The notes beneath the pieces are model-generated. The model saw nothing but the letters and a program-made list of their open reading frames with translations, did not search any database and was not told where the DNA came from. 64,000 nucleotides of DNA, taken from positions 276,511 through 340,510 of the forward strand of contig JAUJOW010000001.1 of NCBI GenBank assembly GCA_030447445.1. The letters run 5' to 3'. Of the stretch, positions 1 to 8,832 are shown one piece after another. Position 1 is the first letter of the stretch. Each line of letters starts with the position of its first letter. The translations under genes and the position numbers were made by a program. The stretch comes from Acidimicrobiales bacterium. GTDB taxonomy: Bacteria; Actinomycetota; Acidimicrobiia; Acidimicrobiales; Iamiaceae.

Positions 1-683
1 CCGACTGGGGGCTGTGCCTGGCCCGGACCGACCCGTCGGCCCCGAAGCACAAGGGCATCTCGGCCTTCGTCGTCGACATGCAGGCCGACGGCGTCGACAT
101 CCGGCCGTTGGTGCAGCTCACCGGCGAGGCCGAGTTCAACCACGTCTTCCTCGACGACGTCTTCGTGCCCGACGACGCCCTGGTCGGGGCCGAGCACGAC
201 GGTTGGGCGGTGTCGTCGTCCACCCTCACCCACGAGCGGGGCACCAACCCCCGCCAGCTCGTGATCCACGCCCAGCACCTCGAGGAGCTGCTCCGGCTGG
301 CCCTCGAACGGGGCATCGACGACCACCACCGCCGCCAGGCGCTGGCCCAGGCCTATATCGAGGTGCGTCTGTTCCAGCTGCACAACTGGCGCTCGCTGTC
401 CCGCCTGGAACAGGGGCAACCCCTCGGCCCCGAGGGCAGCGTGTTGAAGCTGTACTGGAGCGAGATGAGCAAGCGACTCCATGCCACCGCCCTCGACGTG
501 CTCGGACCGGCAGCCCCCCTGTGGGCCGGCGCCGCCGGCAACCCGGGGGACGGGCGGTGGCAACGGTCGTGGCTCTACTACCAGGCGGCGTCGATCTTCG
601 CCGGCACCAACGAGATCCAGCGGAGCATCATCGGCGAGCGTGTCCTGGGCCTGCCCCGCGAGCCGAAGCCAGCGGCGACGTGA
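1..683 (+). CDS. Acyl-CoA dehydrogenase, C-terminal part (5' end outside window)
   Basis: The reading frame is open from base 3, so the gene begins before the window. What is visible (about 226 residues) is the middle beta domain and C-terminal helical domain of a FAD-dependent acyl-CoA dehydrogenase, which would oxidise an acyl-CoA to the enoyl-CoA. Family marks are the LTGEAEFNHVFLDDVFVP stretch near the start and the GTNEIQRSIIGERVLGLPR motif at the end, which helps bind FAD and marks the subunit interface. It closely resembles the dehydrogenase at 33173-34336, so the two are paralogues. The stop overlaps the GTG start of the following crotonase (GTGA), indicating an operon. Substrate unknown. 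Confidence 0.9.
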   Translation, partial: DWGLCLARTDPSAPKHKGISAFVVDMQADGVDIRPLVQLTGEAEFNHVFLDDVFVPDDALVGAEHDGWAVSSSTLTHERGTNPRQLVIHAQHLEELLRLALERGIDDHHRRQALAQAYIEVRLFQLHNWRSLSRLEQGQPLGPEGSVLKLYWSEMSKRLHATALDVLGPAAPLWAGAAGNPGDGRWQRSWLYYQAASIFAGTNEIQRSIIGERVLGLPREPKPAAT

Positions 684-1516
684 GCGACCGGCTGAGCGAC
701 CGGCTGCGCTACCGGGAGGACGGGCCGGTGGCCACCATCACCCTCGACCGGCCCGAGGTGGCCAACGCCCTCGACTCCGCCCTCATCGACGACCTCGACG
801 CCGCCTTCGACCGGGCCGAGGCCGACGACACCGTGCGGGTGGTGGTGCTGGCCGGTGAGGGCCAGCACTTCTGCGCCGGTCACGACCTGAAGGAGCTGCT
901 CGCCGGGACCGAAGCGTGGGCCGCCTCGCGGGCCACCCCGGAGGGGAAGTGGCACCACGAGCAGGTCATGTACTTCGACCGGTGCGTGCGCATCCGCGAC
1001 TTCCCCAAGCCGACCGTCGCCGCCGTGCAGGGCGCCTGCACCGCCGCCGGGCTGATGCTGGCGTGCATGTGCGACCTGATCGTGGCCGCCGACGACGCCC
1101 GGTTCGCCAACCCGGTCCTCCCCATGAGCGGCGCCGGGGTTGAGCTGCTCGTCGAGCCGTGGGAGCTCGGCCCCCGCAAGGCCAAGGAGTTCCTGCTGTG
1201 CGCGTCCACGCTGACCGCCGTGGAGGCTGAGCGGCTCGGGCTGGTCAACCGGGTGGTCCCCCGCGCCGAGCTCGACGATGCGGCGCTGGAGATGGCGGTA
1301 CGGATCGCTCGAGTCCCTCCGGTGACGGCCCGGGCCGTGAAGGAGTCGATCAACCGGATGCTCGACCTCCAGGGCCAGCGGGAGTCGTGGCGATCGCATT
1401 TCATGGTCCACCAGTTCGTGAGCAACACGGCAACGGCCCTCAGGGCCATGGAGGCCCGCCGCCAGGGAGGCATGGACGCCGTCAAGCGCGAGCAGCAGGG
1501 TGATGCGCCGCCATGA
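680..1516 (+). CDS. Enoyl-CoA hydratase/isomerase (crotonase) family protein
   Basis: A 278-residue crotonase-fold protein, likely acting on the enoyl-CoA made by the upstream dehydrogenase. The oxyanion-hole stretches are visible: HFCAGHDLKELL (about residues 70-80) and AVQGACTAAGLMLA. The usual glutamate of the first active-site strand is not obvious, because that segment reads FANPVLPMSGAG. Hydration is therefore not assured, and isomerase or hydrolase activity is possible. The GTG at 680 is chosen because it overlaps the previous stop; a much longer upstream extension in this frame is only antisense-like shadow. The 3' end overlaps the CoA-transferase start by ATGA. Confidence 0.88.
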   Translation: MSDRLSDRLRYREDGPVATITLDRPEVANALDSALIDDLDAAFDRAEADDTVRVVVLAGEGQHFCAGHDLKELLAGTEAWAASRATPEGKWHHEQVMYFDRCVRIRDFPKPTVAAVQGACTAAGLMLACMCDLIVAADDARFANPVLPMSGAGVELLVEPWELGPRKAKEFLLCASTLTAVEAERLGLVNRVVPRAELDDAALEMAVRIARVPPVTARAVKESINRMLDLQGQRESWRSHFMVHQFVSNTATALRAMEARRQGGMDAVKREQQGDAPP

Positions 1517-2727
1517 CCGGCCCCCTCGCCGGCCTGTCGGTGATCGACGTCGGCACCCGCATCTCGGCCCCCTTCTGCGCCGGGCTGCTCGGCGAGCAGG
1601 GGGCCGAGGTCATCAAGGTCGAACAGCCCGGGGCCGGGGACTTCATGCGCGAGATCGGCCCGTTCGTCGAGAGCGGCGACGGGCCCTACTCGCTGTTCTG
1701 GGCCGTCGAGGGCAGGGGCCGCCGCAGCGTCACCATCGACCTGCGCCAGCCCACGGGCCAGGACCTCTTCCGGCGCCTGGCCGCCACCGCCGACGTGGTG
1801 TGCGAGAACTTCAGGCCCGGCACCCTCGAGCGCTGGAGCATCGGCCCAGCCGATCTCGATCCCCGGCTGGTGGTGGTCCGCATCAGCGTGTTCGGCCAGG
1901 ACGGCCCGTCGAGCGCCCGGCCCGGGCTCGACCGGCTCGGCATCGGCTACGGCGGCCTCTTGCACATCACCGGCTACCCCGACCGACCGCCGGTCCGGCC
2001 CGGGGTCACGGTGTCGGACTACCTCACCGGCACCTTCGCCGCCCACGCCGCCGTGTCGGCCCTCTACCGAAGGGACGCCGGCCCTGGTGGCGGCACCGGC
2101 GAGGGGGCCGTCATCGACGCCTGCCTGTACGGGGCCGTGCTGCGCATCCTCGAGTGGACGGTGGCCGGCTATGACCGGCTGGGCGTGGTGCGGGAGCGGG
2201 AGGGGAACCGGCTGGCCACCTCCGCGCCGCTCGACAACTACCCGACCGCCGACGGCCGTCACGTGTGCATCGTGGCCGGCTCCGACGCCAACTACCACCG
2301 CCTGTGTCGGGCCATGGGTCGGCCCGACCTGGCCGAGGACCCTCGGTTCGACCGTCTCGCCGACCGAGCCGAGCGGGCCGACGAGATCAACGGGATCGTG
2401 GCGGCGTGGACCTCGGAGCGGACCGCCGCCGAGGTCGAGCGGGTCTGCGTCGATCACGACGTACCCGTGGCCACCGCCTTCACCGCCGCCGATATCAGCG
2501 CCGACCCCCACATGGCGGCCCGGGGCGACCTCGTGGCCGTGGACGACCCCGTCATCGGCCCGGTCCGCCAGCAGGCACCGTTTCCCCGCTTCGTCGGGCA
2601 GCCGGTGCCGGTGCCCGACGGTGCTCCTCGCCTGGGAGCCCACACCCGCCAGGTGCTCAGCGAGCGCCTCCACCTGGACGATGACGCCCTCGACGCCCTG
2701 GCCGCCGACGGCGTCATCGGCTGCTGA
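1513..2727 (+). CDS. CaiB/BaiF-type (family III) CoA-transferase
   Basis: At 404 residues it has the normal length for class III CoA-transferases, which move CoA between carboxylic acids through a covalent aspartyl intermediate. Residues 1-40 show the typical start (LSVIDVGTRISAPF, then GAEVIKVEQPGAGD). The expected catalytic aspartate is D169 in VSDYLTG. ENFRPGTLERW and the C-terminal DHDVPVATAF segment are also family features. It sits in the dehydrogenase-crotonase operon with an ATGA overlap, so it probably activates a pathway acid or recycles CoA from a product. The substrate pair cannot be told from sequence. Confidence 0.92.
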   Translation: MTGPLAGLSVIDVGTRISAPFCAGLLGEQGAEVIKVEQPGAGDFMREIGPFVESGDGPYSLFWAVEGRGRRSVTIDLRQPTGQDLFRRLAATADVVCENFRPGTLERWSIGPADLDPRLVVVRISVFGQDGPSSARPGLDRLGIGYGGLLHITGYPDRPPVRPGVTVSDYLTGTFAAHAAVSALYRRDAGPGGGTGEGAVIDACLYGAVLRILEWTVAGYDRLGVVREREGNRLATSAPLDNYPTADGRHVCIVAGSDANYHRLCRAMGRPDLAEDPRFDRLADRAERADEINGIVAAWTSERTAAEVERVCVDHDVPVATAFTAADISADPHMAARGDLVAVDDPVIGPVRQQAPFPRFVGQPVPVPDGAPRLGAHTRQVLSERLHLDDDALDALAADGVIGC

Positions 2728-2752
2728 CACGACCGAGCAGAGGAGACTGGAC

Positions 2753-4444
2753 ATGTACGACCTCAAGGTCACGGGCGGCACCGTCGTCGACGGCACCGGT
2801 GCCCCCTCCTACCAGGGCGACGTCGGGGTGGTCGACGGCCGGGTCGTCGTGCTCGGCGAGGCCGCCGCTGACGCCGATGAGGTGATCGATGCCACCGGTC
2901 GGGTGGTGGCGCCAGGGTTCGTCGACATCCACACCCACTACGACGCCCAGGTCATGTGGGACCGCATGCTGACGGTGTCGCCCTGGCACGGGGTCACCAC
3001 CGTGGTCACCGGCAACTGCGGCTTCGGTGTGGCCCCCACCAGGCCGGCCCACCGGGACCTCATCATCCGCACGCTCGAGAAGGTCGAGGGCATGAGCGCC
3101 GACGCCTTGCGGGCGGGGCTGGGCGCCGAGTGGCCGTTCGAGTCCTTTCCGGAGTACCTCGACGCCGTCGAGGCTCGAGGGTCGGCCATCAACCTCGCCG
3201 CGATGATCGGGCACACGCCGGTGCGGATGCACGTCATGGGGGAAGACGCGACCGAGCGGGCGGCGACGCCCGAGGAGATCGCCGCCATGCGGGCCATCGT
3301 GGCCGAGGCCGTCGAGGCCGGCGCCCTCGGCTTCGCCACCTCGAAGTCCGACACCCACGTCGGATACGAGGGCCGGCCGGTGCCGAGCCGGGCCAGCGAC
3401 GCCGAGGAGATCGGTGCCATCGCCGGCGCTCTCGGAGCGGCGGGCCGGGGGGTGATCCAGGCCACCATGGGCCGGGGGCTGGCGTTCCGGCAGTTCGAGG
3501 CCATCGCCAAGGCGACCGGCCGCCCGGTGAGCTGGACGGCCCTGCTCGCCGGTGCCGGCGGCCCCGGCGTGTGGGAACTCCTCCTTCAGATGTCCCACGA
3601 CCTGCACGCCGCCGGGGTGGCGGTGCACCCGCAGGTGAGCTGCCGGCCGCTGATGTTCGAGTTCACCATGGCCCAGCCCTTCCCGTTCGAGAGCATGCGG
3701 CTCTTCCAACCCATCTCGGCCGCCGCCGACACGAGGGCCAAGGTGGCGATCTACCGCGACCCCGACTTCCGCGCCGCCCTCCGCGACGAGCTCTCGAGCG
3801 ACGGCGGCGGCGGGGTGCTCGGTGGGAGCTGGGACCGCGCCGTGGTGTCGTGGTTCCCGCCCGACCCGTCGCTCCAAGAACGCAACGTGGCCGCGCTGGC
3901 CGCCGATCGGGGCGTCGACCCCACCGACCTCGTGCTCGACCTGGCCCTGGAGACGGGCTTGGAGGCCCGCTTCCGGATGGCCGTGCTCAACGACGACGAG
4001 GACGCCGTCGAGGTGCTGTTGACCGATCCGGTCACCATGCTCGGCCTGTCCGACGCCGGCGCCCACGCCAGCCAGCTCTGTGACGCCTGCTTCTCCACCC
4101 ACCTGCTGTCCCGGTGGGTGCGAGAGCGCAAGGCGCTCACGTTGGAGGCGGCCATCCGCAAGCTGACCTCGGAGCCAGCCCAGATCTTCGGCCTGGGCGA
4201 TCGCGGCGTGCTGGCCGAGGGCCGTCCGGCCGACATGGTGGTGTTCGACCCCGAGACCGTCGGCTGCTCACCGCTGCGCCGCGTGCACGATCAGCCCGCC
4301 GGCGCCGACCGGCTCGTGTCCGACGCCAGCGGGATCGACGCCGTGATCGTCAACGGCACGCCCATCCGCCGCCACGGTGAGGACACGGTGTCCGCCGACG
4401 GGCCGCTGCCCGGGCGGCTGCTCCGCAACGGCACCGCCCGCTGA
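2753..4444 (+). CDS. D-aminoacylase/N-acyl-D-amino-acid deacylase-type amidohydrolase
   Basis: A 563-residue member of the amidohydrolase superfamily. The N-terminus (LKVTGGTVVDGTG) is the small beta-sandwich domain. The metal-binding HxH is H60/H62 in FVDIHTHYDAQ, followed by VTGNCGFGVAP, a hallmark of the D-aminoacylase group, and a late GLSDAGAH motif carrying the catalytic aspartate. These enzymes hydrolyse amide bonds of N-acyl-D-amino acids or related cyclic compounds. Start ATG 2753 has a good ribosome site AGGAGA six bases upstream, 25 bases after the CoA-transferase stop. The upstream gap carries one isolated TGACAC half-site. Family confident, true substrate unknown. Confidence 0.9.
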   Translation: MYDLKVTGGTVVDGTGAPSYQGDVGVVDGRVVVLGEAAADADEVIDATGRVVAPGFVDIHTHYDAQVMWDRMLTVSPWHGVTTVVTGNCGFGVAPTRPAHRDLIIRTLEKVEGMSADALRAGLGAEWPFESFPEYLDAVEARGSAINLAAMIGHTPVRMHVMGEDATERAATPEEIAAMRAIVAEAVEAGALGFATSKSDTHVGYEGRPVPSRASDAEEIGAIAGALGAAGRGVIQATMGRGLAFRQFEAIAKATGRPVSWTALLAGAGGPGVWELLLQMSHDLHAAGVAVHPQVSCRPLMFEFTMAQPFPFESMRLFQPISAAADTRAKVAIYRDPDFRAALRDELSSDGGGGVLGGSWDRAVVSWFPPDPSLQERNVAALAADRGVDPTDLVLDLALETGLEARFRMAVLNDDEDAVEVLLTDPVTMLGLSDAGAHASQLCDACFSTHLLSRWVRERKALTLEAAIRKLTSEPAQIFGLGDRGVLAEGRPADMVVFDPETVGCSPLRRVHDQPAGADRLVSDASGIDAVIVNGTPIRRHGEDTVSADGPLPGRLLRNGTAR

Positions 4445-4529
4445 GGCTGCCGGTTCCGACGGCCCCCGCACGCACGACCCCCGACCTTCGGCTTCCCGCC
4501 CTCGCACACCGCGCCAGCCTCCAGGGGAG

Positions 4530-5729
4530 TCAGGGGCGGCACACCTCGGGCAGGGGGTGACGGAAGAGGGCGGCGGCGTTGGCGTGAGTGATGCGGCGGA
4601 CGTCCTCGACCGGGAGGCCGCCGAGGCGGTCGCGCAGGAACCGCTGGGTGTCGGGCCAGGTCGAGTCGGCGTGGGGGTAGTCGACCTCCACCATGATCCG
4701 GTCGACGCCGATGCGGTCGCGCACTGGCCAGATCGACGGGTCGTCGATGGTGCAGAACCAGAAGTTGCGCAGCAGCACCTCGGTCGGGCTCATTGCACCG
4801 CCGGGCCACGCGCCGCGGCCGTGGCCGGAGGTCTCGTAGATGTAGTCGAGGCGGTCGGCCAGCATCGGCACCCACCCGATGCCGCCCTCGGACATGGCGA
4901 TCCGCACGTCGGCGAAGCGCACCGGGAGACCCGACCACAGCCAGTCGGCGCAGGCATGCAGCGACGTGGCCGAGAACAAGGTGGCGGCCAGCTCGACCAG
5001 GGGGGCATCGGCGGGCATGTCGGCCACTCCGGTGGAACCGACGTGGAGGCAGATCACCGTCCCGGTCTCGGCGCAGGCGGCCACGATCGGGTCCCAGTAG
5101 CCCGAGTGCAGCGACGGGTACCCGATGCGGTGGGGCTGCTCGGGCAGCGTGACGGCCACGAAGCCCCGCTCGGCGTTGCGCCTGATCTCGGCCGCGCCCT
5201 GCTCCGGATCGGCGAGGAAGGTGATGCCGAGGGGCACCACCCGCTCGGGATGGGGCCCGTACCACTCCTCGAACAGCCAGTCGTTCCACGCCCGGGTGAC
5301 GGCCAGGCCGAGGGCCGGATCCGAGCAGCCGGAGTAGACCGTGCCGCAGAAGCCGGTGATCTGGGACGGGAAGCTGACCGACGCCCAGATGCCGGCGAGG
5401 TCCATGTCACCGACTCGGGCGTGGACGTCCCAGCAGCCTCGCCGCATCTGGTCGAAGCGGACCGGCTCCATCGGCGAGCCGTCGCGGGGCCGGCCGGCCA
5501 CGGCGTTGAGACCGACCTGCGGGTAGGCCCGGCCGTCGAAGACCCAGATCTGGTGCCCCTTGCTGGTCGTCTTCACGTACGGCGCCCGCTCGGCGAACCG
5601 CTCCGGCAGGCGGCCTTCGAACAGGTGGGGCGGCTCGACCAGGTGGTCGTCGACCGAGATCACCGTGTAGTGCACCTCGGCCGGGGGCGGGTCGGGCAGG
5701 ACGTCCGGGTCGCCGATGCTGACACCCAT
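4530..5729 (-). CDS. Amidohydrolase family protein (PF04909-type, TIM-barrel)
   Basis: A 399-residue amidohydrolase of the decarboxylase-like group (amidohydrolase 2). Metal-binding VDDHLVEPP lies near residue 24. Further marks are CLHVGSTG, SEGGIGWVP and the late VEVDYPHADSTWP with the catalytic aspartate. Members hydrolyse lactone or ester-like bonds or decarboxylate aromatic and unsaturated acids, so the chemistry is open. ATG 5729 is preferred over an upstream in-frame extension because it lies inside the operator 5720-5733, and a TATCGT -10 element at 5744-5739 puts the transcript start almost at the ATG. It is one of three paralogues in the window (with 13877 and 15186). Confidence 0.85.
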   Translation of the reverse strand: MGVSIGDPDVLPDPPPAEVHYTVISVDDHLVEPPHLFEGRLPERFAERAPYVKTTSKGHQIWVFDGRAYPQVGLNAVAGRPRDGSPMEPVRFDQMRRGCWDVHARVGDMDLAGIWASVSFPSQITGFCGTVYSGCSDPALGLAVTRAWNDWLFEEWYGPHPERVVPLGITFLADPEQGAAEIRRNAERGFVAVTLPEQPHRIGYPSLHSGYWDPIVAACAETGTVICLHVGSTGVADMPADAPLVELAATLFSATSLHACADWLWSGLPVRFADVRIAMSEGGIGWVPMLADRLDYIYETSGHGRGAWPGGAMSPTEVLLRNFWFCTIDDPSIWPVRDRIGVDRIMVEVDYPHADSTWPDTQRFLRDRLGGLPVEDVRRITHANAAALFRHPLPEVCRP

Positions 5730-5733
5730 GTCA
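5720..5733. promoter_or_regulatory. TGAC-N6-GTCA operator over the start of the 5729 amidohydrolase
   Basis: The 14-bp sequence TGACACCCATGTCA covers the ATG of the minus-strand amidohydrolase. It matches the inverted repeat found at 12 other operon heads here. On the minus strand a TATCGT -10 box (5744-5739) lies nine bases before the ATG, so a bound repressor would cover the transcription start of a leaderless or nearly leaderless mRNA. Confidence 0.65.
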
Positions 5734-5846
5734 GGTGGACGATACCGCGGTCCCTCGTCGGAGCTGGTTTCACCGTGCAGCCACGGCCGAGAACCCGATG
5801 CCACAGCACGGTCAGCGCACGCCGCAGGCGCGGGCCGCCGCGCCCG

Positions 5847-6941
5847 CTACGACGAGGACAGGACCAGGTCGGCGACGCGACGGCGGTGGATGCCGTGGGC
5901 GCCGAGGAGCAGGTCGTTCTGCTTCGCCCGGCGGTAGAAGAGGTGGGCGTCGCAATCCCAGGTGAAGCCCACGCCACCGTGGATCTGGATGGCCTCGCCG
6001 GTCACCACGTTGGCCGACTCACCGACGTGGGCCTTGGCCATGGCCGCGGCCTCGGCCCGGACCGGGGCGTCGACGTCGGAGGCCCAGGCGGCGTAGTGGG
6101 TGCCCACCCGTGACAGCTCGATGCGGTGGAGCATGTCGACGGCCTTGTGCCTGATGACCTGGAAGGTGGCGATGGGTCGGTCGAACTGGACCCGCACCTT
6201 CGCGTACTCGACGGCCAGGTGGTGGGCCTGCTCCATCACCCCGATGAGCTCGGCGCAGAGGGCCACGGCCCCGTCCTCGACCACCCGCCGCCAGATGGCG
6301 GTGTGGTCACCAGGGGGGCCGACCAGCTCGGCCGGCGCGTCGTGGAGCTCGAGCCGGGCCACCCGACGGGTGACGTCCCACGTGGGCAGCAACTCGCCCC
6401 GGGGAGCCTCGACGACGAAGGTGCCGATGCCCTCCTGGGTCCGAGCCGGCACCAGCGCCCAGTCGGCGGTGTGCCCGTCGAGGACCACCGGCTTGACACC
6501 GGTGAGGCGCCACCGGCCGGACTTGCGGCTGGCCCGGGTGCGGATGCGGTCGACCACGTCGCCATGGCCGTCCTCGTCCACGGCCACCGTGCCCCGGGTG
6601 GCTCCGCTGGCCAGCGACGCCAGACGGTCGCCGAGACCGAGCCGGCGGGCGGCCAACGTGGCGAGCACCGCCGAGGACAGGTACGGACCGGGGAGCGGGA
6701 CCCGGCCCATCTCCTCCATGACCACCACCAGGTCGACCAGACCGAGGCCGAGGCCGCCATGGTCCTCGGGGACGAGCAGGCCGGTCGAGCCGAGCTGCAC
6801 CAGCCGGGCCCACAGGTCGTCGGTGATGCCGGCGTCGGTCTCGGCGAGCGAGCGCGCCACCGCCGTCGGGACCTCCCGGGTGAGGAAGGACCGCACGGCG
6901 GCCCGCTGGGCCTCCTGGTCGTCGCTGAAGGTGAACTCCAC
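5847..6941 (-). CDS. Acyl-CoA dehydrogenase, short beta-type subunit
   Basis: About 364 residues. N-terminal helical domain with STGLLVPEDHGGLG, then a weakly conserved beta domain, then the C-terminal domain with VQFDRPIATFQVIRH and IQIHGGVGFTWD, which bind FAD across the subunit interface. The usual C-terminal G-T-x-x-I-Q end is missing; the protein stops after LLLGAHGIHRRR. This is the pattern of the partner subunit in alpha2-beta2 acyl-CoA dehydrogenases of actinobacterial sterol side-chain oxidation. GTG 6941 is chosen (GGAG four bases upstream); a further GTG at 6974 lies inside the operator. It is divergent from the full-type dehydrogenase at 7016, its likely partner. Confidence 0.82.
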   Translation of the reverse strand: MEFTFSDDQEAQRAAVRSFLTREVPTAVARSLAETDAGITDDLWARLVQLGSTGLLVPEDHGGLGLGLVDLVVVMEEMGRVPLPGPYLSSAVLATLAARRLGLGDRLASLASGATRGTVAVDEDGHGDVVDRIRTRASRKSGRWRLTGVKPVVLDGHTADWALVPARTQEGIGTFVVEAPRGELLPTWDVTRRVARLELHDAPAELVGPPGDHTAIWRRVVEDGAVALCAELIGVMEQAHHLAVEYAKVRVQFDRPIATFQVIRHKAVDMLHRIELSRVGTHYAAWASDVDAPVRAEAAAMAKAHVGESANVVTGEAIQIHGGVGFTWDCDAHLFYRRAKQNDLLLGAHGIHRRRVADLVLSSS

Positions 6942-6968
6942 GGGGCTCCGTCCGGTCGCCGAGAAACC

Positions 6969-6982
6969 TGACACCGACGTTA
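6969..6982. promoter_or_regulatory. Operator (one mismatch) between divergent acyl-CoA dehydrogenases
   Basis: TGACACCGACGTTA matches the TGAC-N6-GTCA repeat except for one base in the right half. It lies between the dehydrogenase starts at 6941 (minus) and 7016 (plus), so one site could control both divergent genes. Confidence 0.6.
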
Positions 6983-7003
6983 GTTTTCGCTCCGGGGGTT
7001 GGC

Positions 7004-7009
7004 TACCGT
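7004..7009 (+). promoter_or_regulatory. -10 element TACCGT, leaderless start of the 7016 gene
   Basis: TACCGT is followed by exactly six bases and then ATG 7016, so transcription would start at or next to the start codon. No ribosome-binding site is present. The same geometry occurs at 10072, 22566 and 36173. The operator 6969-6982 lies just upstream, around the expected -35 region. Confidence 0.5.
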
Positions 7010-7015
7010 TCCCCG

Positions 7016-8233
7016 ATGGACTTCTCCTACACGGCCGAGGACGAGGCCTTCCGGGACGAGCTGATCGAATGGCTCGACACCCACCTCGAGAAGTTCCTGG
7101 CCGAGTGGGCCGACACCGGCGAGGACGATCTGGCCGGAGCCGGGAGCGGCGGGGTGATGCAGGCCATGGAGCGGCGGCGGGCGTGGCAGCGCACGCTGAA
7201 CGGGGGGCGGTGGGCGGCCATCGGCTGGCCCGAGGAGTGGGGTGGGCGTGACGCCACCGTGATCCAGAACGTCATCTACTCCGAGACGATGGCCCGCTAC
7301 CGCACGCCCGGCATCTTCAACGCCAACGGGCTCTGGCAGATCGGTCCGATGATCATCCGCTGGGGCACCGAGGCGCAGAAGCGGCGGTGGGTGCCGAACA
7401 TCCTCGACGCCGAGGACCACTGGTGCCAGGGCTTCTCCGAACCCGAGGCCGGCAGCGACCTGGCCAACCTGCGCACGGTGGCCGTGGCCGACGGCGACGA
7501 CTACGTGCTCAACGGGCAGAAGACCTGGACCTCGAGCGCCCACATCGCCCGCTGGGGCCTCTTCCTGGTGCGCACCGACCCGACGGCCATCGGGCGGGGC
7601 GTGAAGCACGAGGGCATCACCGCCCTCATCGTCGACCTCGAGGTCGACGGCATCGAGATCCGCCCCATCCGCGACCTCGCGGGCGAGGAGATGTTCTGCG
7701 ACGTGCTCTTCAGCGACGCCCGCGTGCCGGTCGCCTACCGGCTCGGCGAGGAGGGCGAGGGGTGGTCGGTGGCCATGGGGACCCTCGGCAACGAGCGGGT
7801 GGGGACCGCCGGTCTGGCCATCGGGATGCGCTCGGACCTCGATGCCATGGTCAACGTGGCCCGCTCGGTCAACCCGGCGGCGCTCGACGACCCGATCCTG
7901 CGAGATCGCATCGCCAGGGCCCACACCGACATCGAGTACACCCGCCTGCTGAACTACCGGGCCCTGTCCAAGATCCTGCGCAACGAGAAGAACTGGCCCG
8001 AGGTGCCGCTGGCCAAGTTGCAGTGGAGCCACCTCGCCCAGACCCTGGCCGAGCTGGCCGTCGACCTGCTCGGCCCGGCGGCCATGGTCGCCAAGGGAGG
8101 GGAGGGGGCGGTCGACGGCGGCGCCTGGAACCGGCTGTACCTGTTCCAGCGCTACACGTCGATCGGGGCCGGCACCACCGAGGTGCAGAAGAACATCGTC
8201 GCCGACAAGGCGATCAAGCTGCCCCGCCGGTAG
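7016..8233 (+). CDS. Acyl-CoA dehydrogenase, full-type subunit
   Basis: A 405-residue flavoprotein of the long acyl-CoA dehydrogenase branch used for bulky acyl-CoAs. Visible features are AAIGWPEEWGGRDAT (N-domain), WCQGFSEPEAGSDLANL (substrate and FAD binding), NGQKTWTSSAH, and the C-terminal GAGTTEVQKNIVADKAI. It oxidises an acyl-CoA and hands electrons to an ETF, possibly the fused ETF at 24760-26550. The divergent short subunit at 5847 is the expected hetero-oligomer partner. The ATG is supported by a -10 box six bases upstream. It is convergent with the Uma2 gene, with four bases between the stops. Confidence 0.92.
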   Translation: MDFSYTAEDEAFRDELIEWLDTHLEKFLAEWADTGEDDLAGAGSGGVMQAMERRRAWQRTLNGGRWAAIGWPEEWGGRDATVIQNVIYSETMARYRTPGIFNANGLWQIGPMIIRWGTEAQKRRWVPNILDAEDHWCQGFSEPEAGSDLANLRTVAVADGDDYVLNGQKTWTSSAHIARWGLFLVRTDPTAIGRGVKHEGITALIVDLEVDGIEIRPIRDLAGEEMFCDVLFSDARVPVAYRLGEEGEGWSVAMGTLGNERVGTAGLAIGMRSDLDAMVNVARSVNPAALDDPILRDRIARAHTDIEYTRLLNYRALSKILRNEKNWPEVPLAKLQWSHLAQTLAELAVDLLGPAAMVAKGGEGAVDGGAWNRLYLFQRYTSIGAGTTEVQKNIVADKAIKLPRR

Positions 8234-8237
8234 GCGG

Positions 8238-8789
8238 TCAGCCGGTCACTAGCTCGTCGACGGAGAGAGCGAAGTCGGCCAGCAGCGGGCTGGTGAGCAC
8301 CTCGCCGACGGCGACCTCGGCCACCACGTCGAACGTCGCCACCGTCGGACGGGAGCGCCGGCACACCAGGACGACCTGGCCGGGCGGGTCGACCAGCCAC
8401 AGCTCGCCCACCCCCCGTCGTTCGTAGAGCGCCCGCTTGGGACCGACGTCGTAGCGCCAGGTGCCTGGGGAGCGGATCTCCACGGCCAGGTCGGGCACGG
8501 TGTCGTGGCGGGCCGACCCCAGTTCGGAGAGCCGCTCGGTTCGCACCCACCACACGTCGGGCTTGAGCACCGTGTCGGGGCCGAACACCCAGTTGCCGCC
8601 GAAGCTGACCTCGCCTCGCCCGGTCTCGGCGCGGACCCAGGTCTCCAGCGCGTAGAAGGTGCGTCCCACCACCCGCTGGTGCTCCCTCGTCGGGTCGTTC
8701 ACGATGACCTCTCCGAACAGCAACTCGGTGTCGCGGTCGAAGTCACCGGAGAGGTAGTCGTCGGCGCTGAGCCCGGTGGCGATGCTCAT
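8238..8789 (-). CDS. Uma2 family (DUF820) PD-(D/E)XK nuclease-fold protein
   Basis: A 183-residue Uma2-type protein. The signature runs from the early ELLFGEVIV segment through LKPDVWWV and PDLAVEIRSPGT to KRALYERRGVGELWLVDP, the restriction-endonuclease-like core with aspartate and glutamate metal ligands. Uma2 proteins are widespread in cyanobacteria and actinobacteria and have no settled function; nuclease activity is presumed from the fold. It lies alone between catabolic genes and carries no operator, so it is probably unrelated to the surrounding pathway. The start ATG 8789 is natural. Confidence 0.88.
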   Translation of the reverse strand: MSIATGLSADDYLSGDFDRDTELLFGEVIVNDPTREHQRVVGRTFYALETWVRAETGRGEVSFGGNWVFGPDTVLKPDVWWVRTERLSELGSARHDTVPDLAVEIRSPGTWRYDVGPKRALYERRGVGELWLVDPPGQVVLVCRRSRPTVATFDVVAEVAVGEVLTSPLLADFALSVDELVTG

Positions 8790-8832
8790 GCCCGAAGAGT
8801 ACCCGGGGCTGTGATGTGGAAGCCGGTGCGGC

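Noticed and set aside
2726-2739. TGACACGACCGAGC before the D-aminoacylase gene, resembling the operator
   Set aside because: Only the left half matches; the right half lacks GTCA. It also lies in the middle of a tightly packed operon.
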